A stretch of 16,867 nt of DNA from Avidehalobacter sp964569265. GTDB taxonomy: Bacteria > Bacillota > Dehalobacteriia > UBA4068 > UBA4997. The position numbers and the translations under genes were made by a program. The notes below the pieces were generated by a model. The model was not told the origin of the DNA, did not search any database, and was given only the letters and a program-made list of their open reading frames with translations. Positions 1 through 6,218 of this stretch are shown piece after piece (position 1 is the first letter of the stretch; each line of letters opens with the position of its first letter). The DNA is taken from the NCBI GenBank assembly GCA_964569265.1, contig CAZMTO010000032.1, positions 1 to 16,867 on the forward strand. The letters are read 5' to 3'.

Positions 1-129
1 GCAGAGGAACGATTTGAACTGGCAAAGGGCGATTCTATTCGTTTTTATGCAAATACATCGCATTCTTACCAAAATGTCGGGACGGAACAAGCGGAATTGA
101 GTATGCTGATCTATTATAATAAAGAATAA
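1..129 (+). CDS. C-terminal end of a cupin-domain protein, probably an HTH/cupin transcriptional regulator (5' end outside window)
   Basis: Frame 1 is open from base 1 to a TAA at 127-129 and encodes 42 residues. They include ELAKGDSIRF, YANTSHSYQNVG and a hydrophobic SMLIYY end. The order 'GD.i.f....H.y.N.g', then a beta strand near the stop, is typical of the last half of a small cupin barrel. In Bacillota this tail most often closes XRE-type regulators with an N-terminal helix-turn-helix and a C-terminal ligand-sensing cupin. The DNA-binding half lies outside the window, so the regulator role is inferred. It could instead be a stand-alone cupin. The gene converges on minus-strand relics of a mobile element that begin within a few bases of its stop. 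Confidence 0.65.
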   Translation, partial: AEERFELAKGDSIRFYANTSHSYQNVGTEQAELSMLIYYNKE

Positions 130-130
130 A

Positions 131-258
131 CAAGAGGCTCGTCGCTTTGCCACATTCATTTTCGTCCACCTCGCCGCCATCGTCAATTTCCAGCTCTACG
201 CCAAAATCGCACCGCAGCAACTGCAAATTCTGTCATTTTCGTTTAATTTTTCCTTCAT
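131..258 (-). pseudogene. Relic of an amidoligase-like gene (Zn-ribbon start, FGVELEID motif, frameshifted)
   Basis: A good ribosome binding site (AGGAGGA, 272-266) lies 7 nt before an ATG at 258. The frame reads MKEKLNENDRICSCCGAILA and stops at a TAG (198-196). The CSCCG stretch looks like half of a zinc ribbon. In the other frame, bases 205-170 encode FGVELEIDDGGE, which resembles the N-terminal signature of amidoligase-family proteins (ATP-grasp/GCS-like fold) carried by Tn1549-like conjugative elements of Bacillota, where it follows a zinc-ribbon start. The two halves join only through a frameshift, and similarity ends at about base 131, next to the cupin stop. I read this as the 5' stub of an amidoligase gene left after an internal deletion. 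The family call rests on memory of the motif. Confidence 0.5.
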
Positions 259-284
259 TGTAAAATCCTCCTGAAAATAAAGAT

Positions 285-303
285 AGCCCGCAACACGCAG
301 GCT
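285..303 (-). terminator. Weak hairpin with T-rich tail downstream of the relaxase relic
   Basis: On the minus strand, AGCCTGC and GCGGGCT form a 7-bp stem with one mismatch and a 5-nt loop, followed by a T-rich stretch (ATCTTTATTTT). It lies 35 nt after the relaxase stop and just before the ribosome binding site of the amidoligase relic. It may be an intrinsic terminator, but the stem is short. Confidence 0.3.
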
Positions 304-337
304 TCAAGAGGATAATATACAATTAAACGCGCATGAA

Positions 338-793
338 TTAGCAGACCTCGTAGTCCAGCAGAATTCGCGCCAGTGCCTTTTCCAATTGCACCTGATAGGC
401 GTAATTAAGATGCAGCTTGCGCCCGGTTTGCCTGGATACCGGGTTGATGGCAAAGTGAACGTGCATATTCTTTGGCTTATCACAATGCACCCCAAACATC
501 ACCTGATACTCCGGATACAGCAGCTTGCAGATTTCCTGTGCAATGTCATAAGCATCCTGTGTAAGAATAAGCTCAATTTCGGCAAAACAAATTATCATAT
601 GGTAAGCACGGCGGCCATCTTCAATGCCCCACAAGGTCTGTTCTTCCCACATTTCTGCTGCGGCAGAATACGGCTACACTCCCCTGCCGCCCACCAAGCC
701 CTTGGTCTTTTCCGGATTAACTATATAAGCACACAGATTGTTCAGCGCCAACTGAGTTTCATACTTATTACCCACTATTTTAACGATTGCCAT
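338..793 (-). pseudogene. Truncated relaxase (MobA/VirD2-like), interrupted by an in-frame amber codon
   Basis: Translation from the ATG at 793 gives MAIVKIVGNKYETQLALNN, then CAYIVNPEKTKGLVGGRGV, the usual start of relaxase/mobilization nucleases of Clostridia (YI.NPEKT). A TAG follows at 676-674. The same frame continues with AEMWEEQ, HMIICFAE, and KNMHVHFAINPVS followed by TGRKLH, which is the metal-binding three-histidine motif of the nuclease domain. It stops at 340-338 after about 151 codons, while intact relatives usually run to several hundred residues, so the C-terminal half is missing. The start overlaps the upstream mobilization gene by 19 nt, the translational coupling typical of a mobC-relaxase pair. 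An intact enzyme would nick oriT and pilot the strand into a recipient; this copy should be dead. Confidence 0.82.
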
Positions 794-1023
794 AATTTAT
801 CGCACCTCTCTAATATTTCTTCTTTAGATTCCTTCTGCATAACAGCATCCTTAATATCAGTTATGCCCCTATAAGCCTTGCGCAGTATGTACGGCGGCAC
901 TCTTGTTTGCATTGCAGCATCCACCAAATATCCGCTGATGGTTCTTCCGGCGGCTTCGGCTTTTTCTTTCAGCTTCTCATACTTTTCTTCACTCAATCTG
1001 ATTGTAATGGTTTTTGTGTTCAT
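775..1023 (-). CDS. Ribbon-helix-helix mobilization accessory protein (MobC-like)
   Basis: This is an intact 82-aa protein. The ATG at 1023 is preceded by GGAGGTGA, an excellent ribosome binding site. The N-terminus KTITIRLSEEKYEKLKEKAE followed by AAGRTISGYLVDAA is a classic ribbon-helix-helix fold: a beta strand with alternating polar residues, helix A, a turn with G-R-T-I-S, and helix B. Residues 45-82 form a charged helical tail. Proteins of this kind bind oriT as dimers and recruit the relaxase to the relaxosome, and many also repress their own operon. The stop overlaps the relaxase start by 19 nt, which supports this role. Because the relaxase is broken, this protein now probably acts only as a DNA-binding repressor or is on its way to loss. 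Confidence 0.75.
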   Translation of the reverse strand: MNTKTITIRLSEEKYEKLKEKAEAAGRTISGYLVDAAMQTRVPPYILRKAYRGITDIKDAVMQKESKEEILERCDKLWQSLK

Positions 1024-1328
1024 AACGTCACCTCCATAAATAAAATTTATCTGTGGGTTAGCATAGGATTAAATCTTGATTTTTCTAACATCTGATTAAA
1101 AATTCAACTTGATTTGTTACCTAACTACATATTAAATTTTCAGGGGGACGCCACAGACTATATATACTGACACCTACACTAACAACACATATACACTATA
1201 CTTAGAACCTATATAATCGTAACTGAACCTTAACTTAAGAACCCAAGACCTTAGAGTAATCTAAAGACCGTAATTAACGGAAAGCTTAATCCGCCAACCT
1301 AATATATAAAGAAACAAAACTTTGCAAG

Positions 1329-1351
1329 GGAGCGAAAATGCATTCGCTTCC
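1329..1351. repeat. Hairpin upstream of the mobilization genes
   Basis: GGAGCGAA (1329-1336) and TTCGCTTCC (1343-1351) can pair with one G-U, closing a 6-nt loop. A T-rich stretch follows on the plus strand, so it could be a terminator, although no plus-strand gene reads into it. The other option is an oriT stem-loop. Confidence 0.4.
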
Positions 1352-1410
1352 TTTATTCCTTGTGTTAGGAAAAGTATAAAAGTAAATAATTTTTGTTAAA
1401 TTTAGTATGT

Positions 1411-1455
1411 TTATTTGGACATTTAGGCCAACGTTAGCCCCAAATGTCCAAATAA
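1411..1455. repeat. Perfect 14-bp inverted repeat with 17-nt spacer
   Basis: TTATTTGGACATTT (1411-1424) is the exact reverse complement of AAATGTCCAAATAA (1442-1455). The spacer can add a partial GGC/GCC pairing (1426-1428 with 1437-1439) around an AACGTT core (1430-1435). There is no strong U-run after it, so it is not a standard terminator. It ends 4 nt before the -35 box of the gene at 1527, so it could be an operator, or an oriT arm for the relaxosome genes on its other side. Confidence 0.6.
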
Positions 1456-1458
1456 TTA

Positions 1459-1487
1459 TTGTATTTATATAAAAAATATTTTATAAT
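1459..1487 (+). promoter_or_regulatory. Sigma-A type promoter of the 88-aa gene
   Basis: TTGTAT (1459-1464) and a perfect TATAAT (1482-1487) are separated by 17 nt. Transcription would start about 30 nt before the start codon at 1527. The -35 box is weak, but the -10 box and spacing are ideal. Confidence 0.55.
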
Positions 1488-1526
1488 CAAGATAAACAAA
1501 CTCATTCACTGGGGGGATGATTATAT

Positions 1527-1793
1527 ATGAAAACTACTGCCAAATTTACCGAAATTGATTCCGATGAAAAACAAGAAAACAATGAAGGCTTAACCGAAAC
1601 AACATCAGAAATCGCAAAAGAAAAACTGGACGAATTTCAATTGTATAATTTTTTTTCTGATATTGCAGATGTTAAAAAGATTAATAATACACCAATGATA
1701 TACGATGATATAAAAGGGCTGTACATCCCCATAAAAAACAAAAAAAACTCTGGCATATTTCGTTACTATGCATCTGCAAAAAGAAAATATTAA
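1527..1793 (+). CDS. Hypothetical 88-aa acidic/basic protein
   Basis: I do not recognise this protein. The ATG at 1527 follows a purine-rich GGGGGGATGA element and a promoter with a perfect -10 box (1482-1487), so the gene is probably expressed. Residues 1-35 are strongly acidic and polar (many E, D, T, N) and probably disordered. Residues 36-70 (FQLYNFFSDIADVKK, MIYDDIKGLYIPI) look folded. The end (FRYYASAKRKY) is basic and aromatic. There is no signal peptide or membrane segment. It stands alone between the mobilization relic and the Doc toxin, which it faces tail to tail. A small accessory protein of the former mobile element is the simplest guess; no function can be assigned. Confidence 0.6.
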   Translation: MKTTAKFTEIDSDEKQENNEGLTETTSEIAKEKLDEFQLYNFFSDIADVKKINNTPMIYDDIKGLYIPIKNKKNSGIFRYYASAKRKY

Positions 1794-1848
1794 CTGCAAT
1801 TGGACAACTGCTCAAAAAGTAGCAGATATTTGCTGGACTGAACTCGCT

Positions 1849-2292
1849 TTATTCTTCTGCGATTACAGTGTAGTATCTTAATTTCACATCTTCATCTTCT
1901 TCGAAGTTACCTCTCATAATGCTGTCCAAAATATCATGCAGAAGATCTTTGTCTATGTGACCAGCAGCCACATGATAGCTAATATTTTCAGTTTCCCTAA
2001 AAAACGTCTGCGCAACAGACAGATATCCATTAATCAGCAGAAATTGTACTGACAATGTAATCGCCAAGCGTTTATTGCCATCTTCAAAGCTATGAAATTT
2101 GCAAACGCAAAAGAACAGATGTGTCAGTTTGTCTACAAATGTTGGATAATAATCATCATTCTGTATGTGAACTAAAACACTTTCAATTTTCCCAAAATCC
2201 AGAATACCATCCGCTCCACCACCACTATGTTTAATAGTCAACAAGTGAATATCCTTAGCCTTTTCGGCATCAATGTAATGAAACTTTGCCAT
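1849..2292 (-). CDS. doc: Death-on-curing (Doc/Fic-fold) toxin
   Basis: This 147-aa protein has the Fic-fold toxin core. HSFEDGNKR at residues 67-75 matches the Doc signature HxFx(D/N)xNKR, and HSGGGADGI at residues 22-30 matches the conserved N-terminal Gly loop. The lysine where classical Fic enzymes have G-R is the hallmark of Doc, whose phage P1 member phosphorylates elongation factor Tu and stops translation. The length fits Doc homologues. The start codon lies 1 nt after the stop of the upstream DNA-binding protein, and its ribosome binding site (AAGGAG, within 2302-2308) lies just inside the end of that gene, so the pair is one translationally coupled operon. No Phd-like antitoxin is present; the upstream protein takes that place. 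Target and activity are inferred from the family. Confidence 0.85.
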   Translation of the reverse strand: MAKFHYIDAEKAKDIHLLTIKHSGGGADGILDFGKIESVLVHIQNDDYYPTFVDKLTHLFFCVCKFHSFEDGNKRLAITLSVQFLLINGYLSVAQTFFRETENISYHVAAGHIDKDLLHDILDSIMRGNFEEDEDVKLRYYTVIAEE

Positions 2293-2293
2293 A

Positions 2294-3319
2294 TTAACTG
2301 CGCTCCTTCAAGCGCCTAAGTACATCTGCATTCTCAGTCATCAATTTCTCGATCTGATCGGCTTCTGCACCAAGAAACCTCTGGTATTCAGCTTCCTCCA
2401 ACGGTTGAATATATTCTTCCAACTGCTTGTGAAAAGCTTCACGCAACGCAAGATCACGGCTTGCCATTTTAGTCCTTGCTCGGTTAATCAGCGGTTTCCA
2501 CAGTGGAAGATTCTCGAATGCATGAAAAATATCATTCACTTCCCAGTTTGTTAACTTTCTGCCCAACTGCTGAGATTGATCCCGAATCATTGCAGCCAAC
2601 CCACACTCATAAGAAGCAACTAAGTCTAAAATTTCTGTATAAAATGTATCCCTAATTTTTTCCTTGCTCTTCAATTTTAACACTTGGCGATACTCGCGAG
2701 ATTTTTCCCTGAAGATACTCTGGTATATCATATCAGTATAGATGGCATATTTAAAATTATCCATACCAACACAATCCCGCAAGGCATCCGTAAATTCGCG
2801 CCGATAGTTTTCCTCCTGAAGAAATGCACCGACAAAATCTTTATCTCTCTGATTAATAAACTTTGTGGAACCACCAGTCTTCTGATTTACAAGATCAATA
2901 ACAATATCCAGCATCGTTTGACGTAGAATTCGAGCATTTTCACTCTCTGATAAAAGCATCGCCATATTAAGAAAACTTCTAAAATCAAAAACACTTAATG
3001 CCCGAATTTTGTGACCGACATTAATGTCGGTCGCAAAATGCTCATTATATGCATCAATAAATTCATTCAGTTTAATGCCGCGTAAAACAGTATATCCATT
3101 CTCAGACAATTCTTCCAAATTGGTACTAATATAACGTTCAATTGTGCGAACATCCACATCAAAAAATATGGCAGCCATTTCTTTCGTAACATACATTTTC
3201 CCATTGTAGTACACACCATCAATAGTTGTATGCTTTTCAATTTCGGTCACAGCCAAAGAGTTATTAAGTATATTTTGACGATCCACCTTGGATGTGGTCA
3301 GATTCCTAATTTCAGCCAT
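2294..3319 (-). CDS. Large DNA-binding partner of the Doc toxin (putative antitoxin/regulator)
   Basis: This 341-aa protein belongs to a conserved family that recurs directly upstream of Doc toxins in Bacillota and Bacteroidota. Residues near 35-70 (GKMYVTKEMAAIFFDVDVRT, then IERYI) form a helix-turn-helix similar to RhuM/Bro-N-like DNA-binding proteins. Strongly conserved blocks follow: FDFRSFLNMAMLLSESENAR, KTGGSTKFINQRD, FTDALRDCV, ILDLVASYECG and RARTKMASRDLALREAF. The C-terminus is a charged helix. I choose the ATG at 3319, because AGAGGTG (3331-3325) lies 5 nt before it; the GTG at 3325 would sit inside that ribosome binding site. The promoter is at 3415-3442. The gene probably represses the operon and neutralises Doc; the antitoxin role is inferred from gene order. 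Confidence 0.75.
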   Translation of the reverse strand: MAEIRNLTTSKVDRQNILNNSLAVTEIEKHTTIDGVYYNGKMYVTKEMAAIFFDVDVRTIERYISTNLEELSENGYTVLRGIKLNEFIDAYNEHFATDINVGHKIRALSVFDFRSFLNMAMLLSESENARILRQTMLDIVIDLVNQKTGGSTKFINQRDKDFVGAFLQEENYRREFTDALRDCVGMDNFKYAIYTDMIYQSIFREKSREYRQVLKLKSKEKIRDTFYTEILDLVASYECGLAAMIRDQSQQLGRKLTNWEVNDIFHAFENLPLWKPLINRARTKMASRDLALREAFHKQLEEYIQPLEEAEYQRFLGAEADQIEKLMTENADVLRRLKERS

Positions 3320-3414
3320 AGACACACCTCTATTTTATAGTTCAATCAACTCCGCCTTAATAAGCTACTACAGATTTTGCAATAACACAAGACAGATTTT
3401 TTCAAGCCCTAATA

Positions 3415-3442
3415 ATTATAGCATACTTTTCAACTAAGACAA
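3415..3442 (-). promoter_or_regulatory. Promoter of the DNA-binding protein/doc operon
   Basis: On the minus strand, TTGTCT (3442-3437), a 16-nt spacer and a perfect TATAAT (3420-3415), preceded by TGC (3423-3421), give an extended -10 promoter. It lies about 95 nt upstream of the ATG at 3319. Confidence 0.6.
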
Positions 3443-3612
3443 AAGATATTAGATAAATTAACAATGAATTACACCGCTATATCGAGTAAGATACATTTGT
3501 TTCTTTATCCCTCGTTGACTCATCCATTAGAGAAGGGCAAATTACTCTTGTTACCAATTGCCATCTTTACCCTCGAAAGAAATCTGCATATCTCTATTCT
3601 CTCCATATCAAA

Positions 3613-3999
3613 TCAATCTTGCCATCTTGTTTCAATCAGCAATCTGCATACAAAAGCCATCCTTGAATTATGCTGTTTTTCCTTTTCACTGTTAGCTTCT
3701 CGGTTCCTTATCTCCTCTAGAACATCTATCAGCATCTTACATTCTTCTTTGACAATTCTATCTGGTGTCCGATTGTGCAATATTTTTTTCATTGATTTCA
3801 GAACCTTAATTGCCTTCAAATATGGCTCCGTTTTAGGATTTGTTTTGATAATACATTCCAAGATGTAATCCACAGCTTCCCGAGCCATCTGTACAGTAAT
3901 GTTTTCGATTCCATTAGTCATTATAACTGTATTGGGCAGTAAAGTCCGCGGTCTAAGACACAATCTATATCCAAATATGCTTCTATTATATTGATTCAT
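3613..3999 (-). CDS. Hypothetical 128-aa helical protein
   Basis: I do not recognise this protein. The ATG at 3999 is preferred over the one at 4008, because the ribosome binding site AAGGAG (4014-4009) touches the first ATG but is 9 nt from the second. The N-terminus (MNQYNRSIFGYRLCLRPRTL) is basic. Residues from about 30 on look all-helical (VQMAREAVDYILECII, YLKAIKVLKSMKKIL), ending in a charged helix with EVLEEIRNRE-type character. There is no signal peptide or transmembrane segment. A good promoter lies at 4053-4081, and a bidirectional terminator-like hairpin at 4169-4204 separates it from the neighbouring surface gene. It is a single-gene unit in the accessory island; no function can be assigned. 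Confidence 0.6.
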   Translation of the reverse strand: MNQYNRSIFGYRLCLRPRTLLPNTVIMTNGIENITVQMAREAVDYILECIIKTNPKTEPYLKAIKVLKSMKKILHNRTPDRIVKEECKMLIDVLEEIRNREANSEKEKQHNSRMAFVCRLLIETRWQD

Positions 4000-4052
4000 A
4001 GTTGTCATCTCCTTTTGATTTTAGTTAGTATCACCTTCCAATTTTCACCTAC

Positions 4053-4081
4053 ACAATACCACAAACTTTGTATTATCGCAA
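4053..4081 (-). promoter_or_regulatory. Promoter of the 128-aa gene
   Basis: On the minus strand, TTGCGA (4081-4076), 17 nt and TATTGT (4058-4053) form a plausible sigma-A promoter, with TGG just before the -10. AATAC and GTATT (about 4054-4073) form an imperfect inverted repeat across the spacer and -10, a possible operator. Confidence 0.5.
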
Positions 4082-4168
4082 GATTTTTTTGAAGAAACAT
4101 TCCTCATAATACGAGAATTTTGTGATTCAAGACTTCCTGCTTTCTTCTTTAATATTTCCATACACACA

Positions 4169-4204
4169 AAAACGGAGCTAAGCCACACGGCTCAACTCCG
4201 TTTT
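4169..4204. terminator. Bidirectional terminator-like hairpin (CGGAG family, copy A)
   Basis: AAAACGGAG (4169-4177) pairs with CTCCGTTTT (4196-4204), with an inner AGCC/GGCT stem and an ACAC loop. T-runs occur on both sides, so it can end transcription either way. The outer stem is the same AAAACGGA(G)/(C)TCCGTTTT found at 7415-7452 and 16735-16772. It lies between the promoter of the 128-aa gene and the 5'-truncated surface protein. Confidence 0.65.
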
Positions 4205-4366
4205 CTTTTTAAGCTTTATATTGTTAGTTGTGTTCGCTATAGCGACACATTATTAAACTGCTATTTAGGATTTGTAAAAGACAAAAATGGCATTACCTAC
4301 TACTATCAAGGAAAAGACGATTTTGGAGGAGAGTATGAATGTTTCAAGTTAGTTGACCAATCCTAT

Positions 4367-5800
4367 ATGAAGCTAGAGGGCTTTTTTGAGATTATCCTTA
4401 ATAAAACACTTGCTTCTGGCACAATCTTGGGACAAAAATTTACCATTAAATCAGATTCCGGTGATGTAAGCTACACTGCATATAACGACTACACCAGTTG
4501 GAATTGTAAAGCGGGCGACTCTATCGATAAGTTTAAGAAAATTACAGCCGGTGGCAAAGATATCTACTGCACTTATAGCGGATCAACAGAAAATCCCTTT
4601 CCTGACTATTCTGTTCAAAACATTATGAGGCGGATAGAACAGAATTATCTTGATAATTATTTTACGCCATCTACTTGGGCAAGAGATTCTGTGCAGCATG
4701 CCATAGATTCTAATTTTGTTCCTAAAACCTTACAGCGTGGATATAGACGCCCCATTACCAGAGCGGAATTTTGTAAATTGGCAACTGCATTCTATGAAAA
4801 CCTAAAGAAAACTACCATAACACAGAGAGCTACTTTCAAAGACACCACTGATGTAAATGTCCCAAAAATGGCAGGTCTTGGTGTGGTATCCGGGGTATCA
4901 CAAGATAATTTCGCTCCCAACAATATTCTTACACGCGAAGAAGCTGCTACTATTTTAGTCCGTTTGGCTAATGTCATAAATGTTCCGTTGCAAAATGGAA
5001 CTGCAAACTTTTCAGACAATAGCAATATTGCAAATTGGGCAAAAAGTGCAGTAGGTACTATGCAACATAGTGGAATTATGGGTGGCACAGAAAACAACAA
5101 ATTCTCGCCCAAAACCAGCTATACCAGAGAACAGAGCATTGTCACAATTATGAAGTTGGCAAGTAATCAATCAGAACCTACAGGCATAGAGATATCTGAT
5201 TCTACCTTAGAAATGATACCAACAGGTCATACAACCATATCTGCAACGGTTATTCCTGCATCAAGTATAAACGATGCGCAAATTAGATGGTCATCATCCA
5301 ATACAGCGGTAGCATCCGTTGATGAAAAAACAGGAACTATATCGGCACATAAAGGCGGCACAGCAACAATTACAGCAACAACCTCCAATGGAATAACTGC
5401 CGAATGCAAGGTATCGGTTATGGAACCCGTGGATCAGTTTTGTATAAAATTACCATTCGAAGTATCTAACGATAGAGGCAAACTTACAATTACAAATATA
5501 ACTGTAAATAATTCTAATATTTCACTTGACACAAAAATAATCACATTGCACCGAAAATGGGATGGTGATGTAGATAAAACGCTTCCCACATACTTAGCAA
5601 TCAACCCACTAACTGGAAAATCAAAAACAGTCTTACCGACATCACGCCTTTATTATAAAATTATGGATGCGAATAACAATCTTATTACTAAGGATATACT
5701 AAATCCTCAACAAGACTACGCCGAGCAAACATCTTATACAATAGAATTTATTCCAGAAAAAGATAAAACTTACTATATTGATTTAGTCCCTGTTACTTGA
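4367..5800 (+). CDS. SLH and Ig-like (Big_2) surface protein lacking its 5' end; probable pseudogene
   Basis: From the ATG at 4367 the frame encodes 477 residues. Three SLH-type wall-anchoring repeats lie at about 102-146 (RPITRAEFCKLA), 156-203 (NILTREEAATILVRLA) and 213-266 (ANFSDNSNIANWAKSAV, then TSYTREQSIVTIMKLA). A bacterial Ig-like group 2 domain follows at about 272-352 (IRWSSSNTAVASVDEKTG, then GGTATITA), then an unrecognised beta-rich domain to the end. SLH proteins are secreted, yet there is no signal peptide. The frame stays open upstream of 4367 (GFVKDKNGITYYYQGKDDF and on to the ATG), back through the hairpin at 4169-4204, without an ATG, GTG or TTG start in the 4206-4366 stretch. 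The 4367 ATG has no ribosome binding site. I conclude that the promoter and 5' end were lost, leaving a silent surface-protein cassette. A strong terminator follows at 5819. Confidence 0.7.
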   Translation: MKLEGFFEIILNKTLASGTILGQKFTIKSDSGDVSYTAYNDYTSWNCKAGDSIDKFKKITAGGKDIYCTYSGSTENPFPDYSVQNIMRRIEQNYLDNYFTPSTWARDSVQHAIDSNFVPKTLQRGYRRPITRAEFCKLATAFYENLKKTTITQRATFKDTTDVNVPKMAGLGVVSGVSQDNFAPNNILTREEAATILVRLANVINVPLQNGTANFSDNSNIANWAKSAVGTMQHSGIMGGTENNKFSPKTSYTREQSIVTIMKLASNQSEPTGIEISDSTLEMIPTGHTTISATVIPASSINDAQIRWSSSNTAVASVDEKTGTISAHKGGTATITATTSNGITAECKVSVMEPVDQFCIKLPFEVSNDRGKLTITNITVNNSNISLDTKIITLHRKWDGDVDKTLPTYLAINPLTGKSKTVLPTSRLYYKIMDANNNLITKDILNPQQDYAEQTSYTIEFIPEKDKTYYIDLVPVT

Positions 5801-5818
5801 TTCCCCCCCCATACAACA

Positions 5819-5861
5819 CAAAAACGACCCCTTCGGTTCTGCACCGAAAGAGTCGTTTTTC
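5819..5861 (+). terminator. Rho-independent terminator of the SLH/Big_2 gene
   Basis: AAAACGAC (5821-5828) pairs with GTCGTTTT (5852-5859), with an inner TTCGGT/ACCGAA stem (5832-5837, 5843-5848) and a 5-nt loop, followed by a T-run. It begins about 20 nt after the stop codon of the surface protein, just past a C8 tract. Confidence 0.8.
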
Positions 5862-5973
5862 TTATGCAGGACAGTATACATGTATAAGAAAATATAGCTG
5901 TAATATATCGGAGTGGCTGTTTATTTTTTGCATATCCATTTTACAAATGTTAGAAAGAATATTCATTCCACAC

Positions 5974-6152
5974 CTACTCCGCACTCTCCAACATCTTTTT
6001 GATTTCTCTGTCAAAATCAGAGGTTATGCGCTGAGTTTTATTAAACACTTCATACTCCGCAACAGACTTTTTCTCTGCCGCCCTGCGAGAAACTTTGCCC
6101 TTACCCTGCAAAATGCCAAAAATTCATTTACGCTGGCGGCAAATTCTTCCAT
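5974..6152 (-). pseudogene. Relic of the 3' end of a RhuM-family gene
   Basis: On the minus strand the sequence starts as MEEFAASVNEFLAF. After a frameshift within a few codons it continues as GKGKVSRRAAEKKSVAEY, EVFNKTQRITSDFDREIKK and MLESAE, then a TAG (5976-5974). This is the characteristic C-terminus of virulence RhuM-family proteins (FLAFRKY, then GKGKVS, E.FNKTQ, SDFDREIK.ML). A short deletion at the FLAF junction explains the frameshift. The N-terminal DNA-binding part is absent and there is no ribosome binding site. The intact family protein is a KilA-N/Bro-N-like protein often found in horizontally acquired regions. It is a dead remnant just downstream of fic. Confidence 0.65.
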
Positions 6153-6172
6153 TGTAGAGGTAATGTAAAGGT

Positions 6173-6218
6173 AAAAATCCTAAGTCGCTGCCTTAATAAG
6201 TGGTGACTTAGGATTTTT
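6173..6218 (-). terminator. Intrinsic terminator of the fic gene (bidirectional)
   Basis: AAAAATCCTAAGTC (6173-6186) is the exact reverse complement of GACTTAGGATTTTT (6205-6218), with an 18-nt loop. On the minus strand the hairpin starts directly after the fic stop codon and ends in a run of five T. A T-run on the plus strand makes it bidirectional. Confidence 0.8.

Larger units (their letters stand above)
1024..1526. other. AT-rich intergenic region between divergent genes; possible former oriT region
   Basis: This stretch of 503 bases contains no convincing gene. It holds two inverted repeats (1329-1351 and 1411-1455) and a promoter for the rightward gene (1459-1487), listed separately. 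It lies directly upstream of the mobC-like/relaxase pair, where oriT is commonly found in mobilizable elements. I found no clear leftward promoter for the mobilization gene. Between 1180 and 1320 the sequence is rich in short CTTAG, CTTAA and CTAAAG words, but no regular repeat period is visible. Confidence 0.4.

Noticed and set aside
674..676. In-frame TAG in the relaxase could be read through or encode pyrrolysine.
   Set aside because: The reading frame is also truncated at its C-terminus and lies beside another broken gene, so decay is the simpler explanation; no pyrrolysine genes are seen.
386..874. A 162-codon plus-strand open frame.
   Set aside because: It lies opposite the relaxase relic, whose motifs are clear, and has no recognisable domain or good start.
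4335..4352. Strong ribosome binding site (GGAGGAGAG) before an ATG at 4335.
   Set aside because: That ATG is out of frame with the SLH protein and stops after five codons (MNVSS); the GGAGGAGAG simply encodes G-G-E in the open upstream frame.
5803..5810. C8 homopolymer that might switch expression by slippage.
   Set aside because: It lies after the stop codon of the surface gene and before its terminator, so slippage would not change any protein.
5797..6168. A 123-codon plus-strand frame after the SLH gene.
   Set aside because: It includes a terminator hairpin and lies opposite the RhuM relic; no domain or ribosome binding site.
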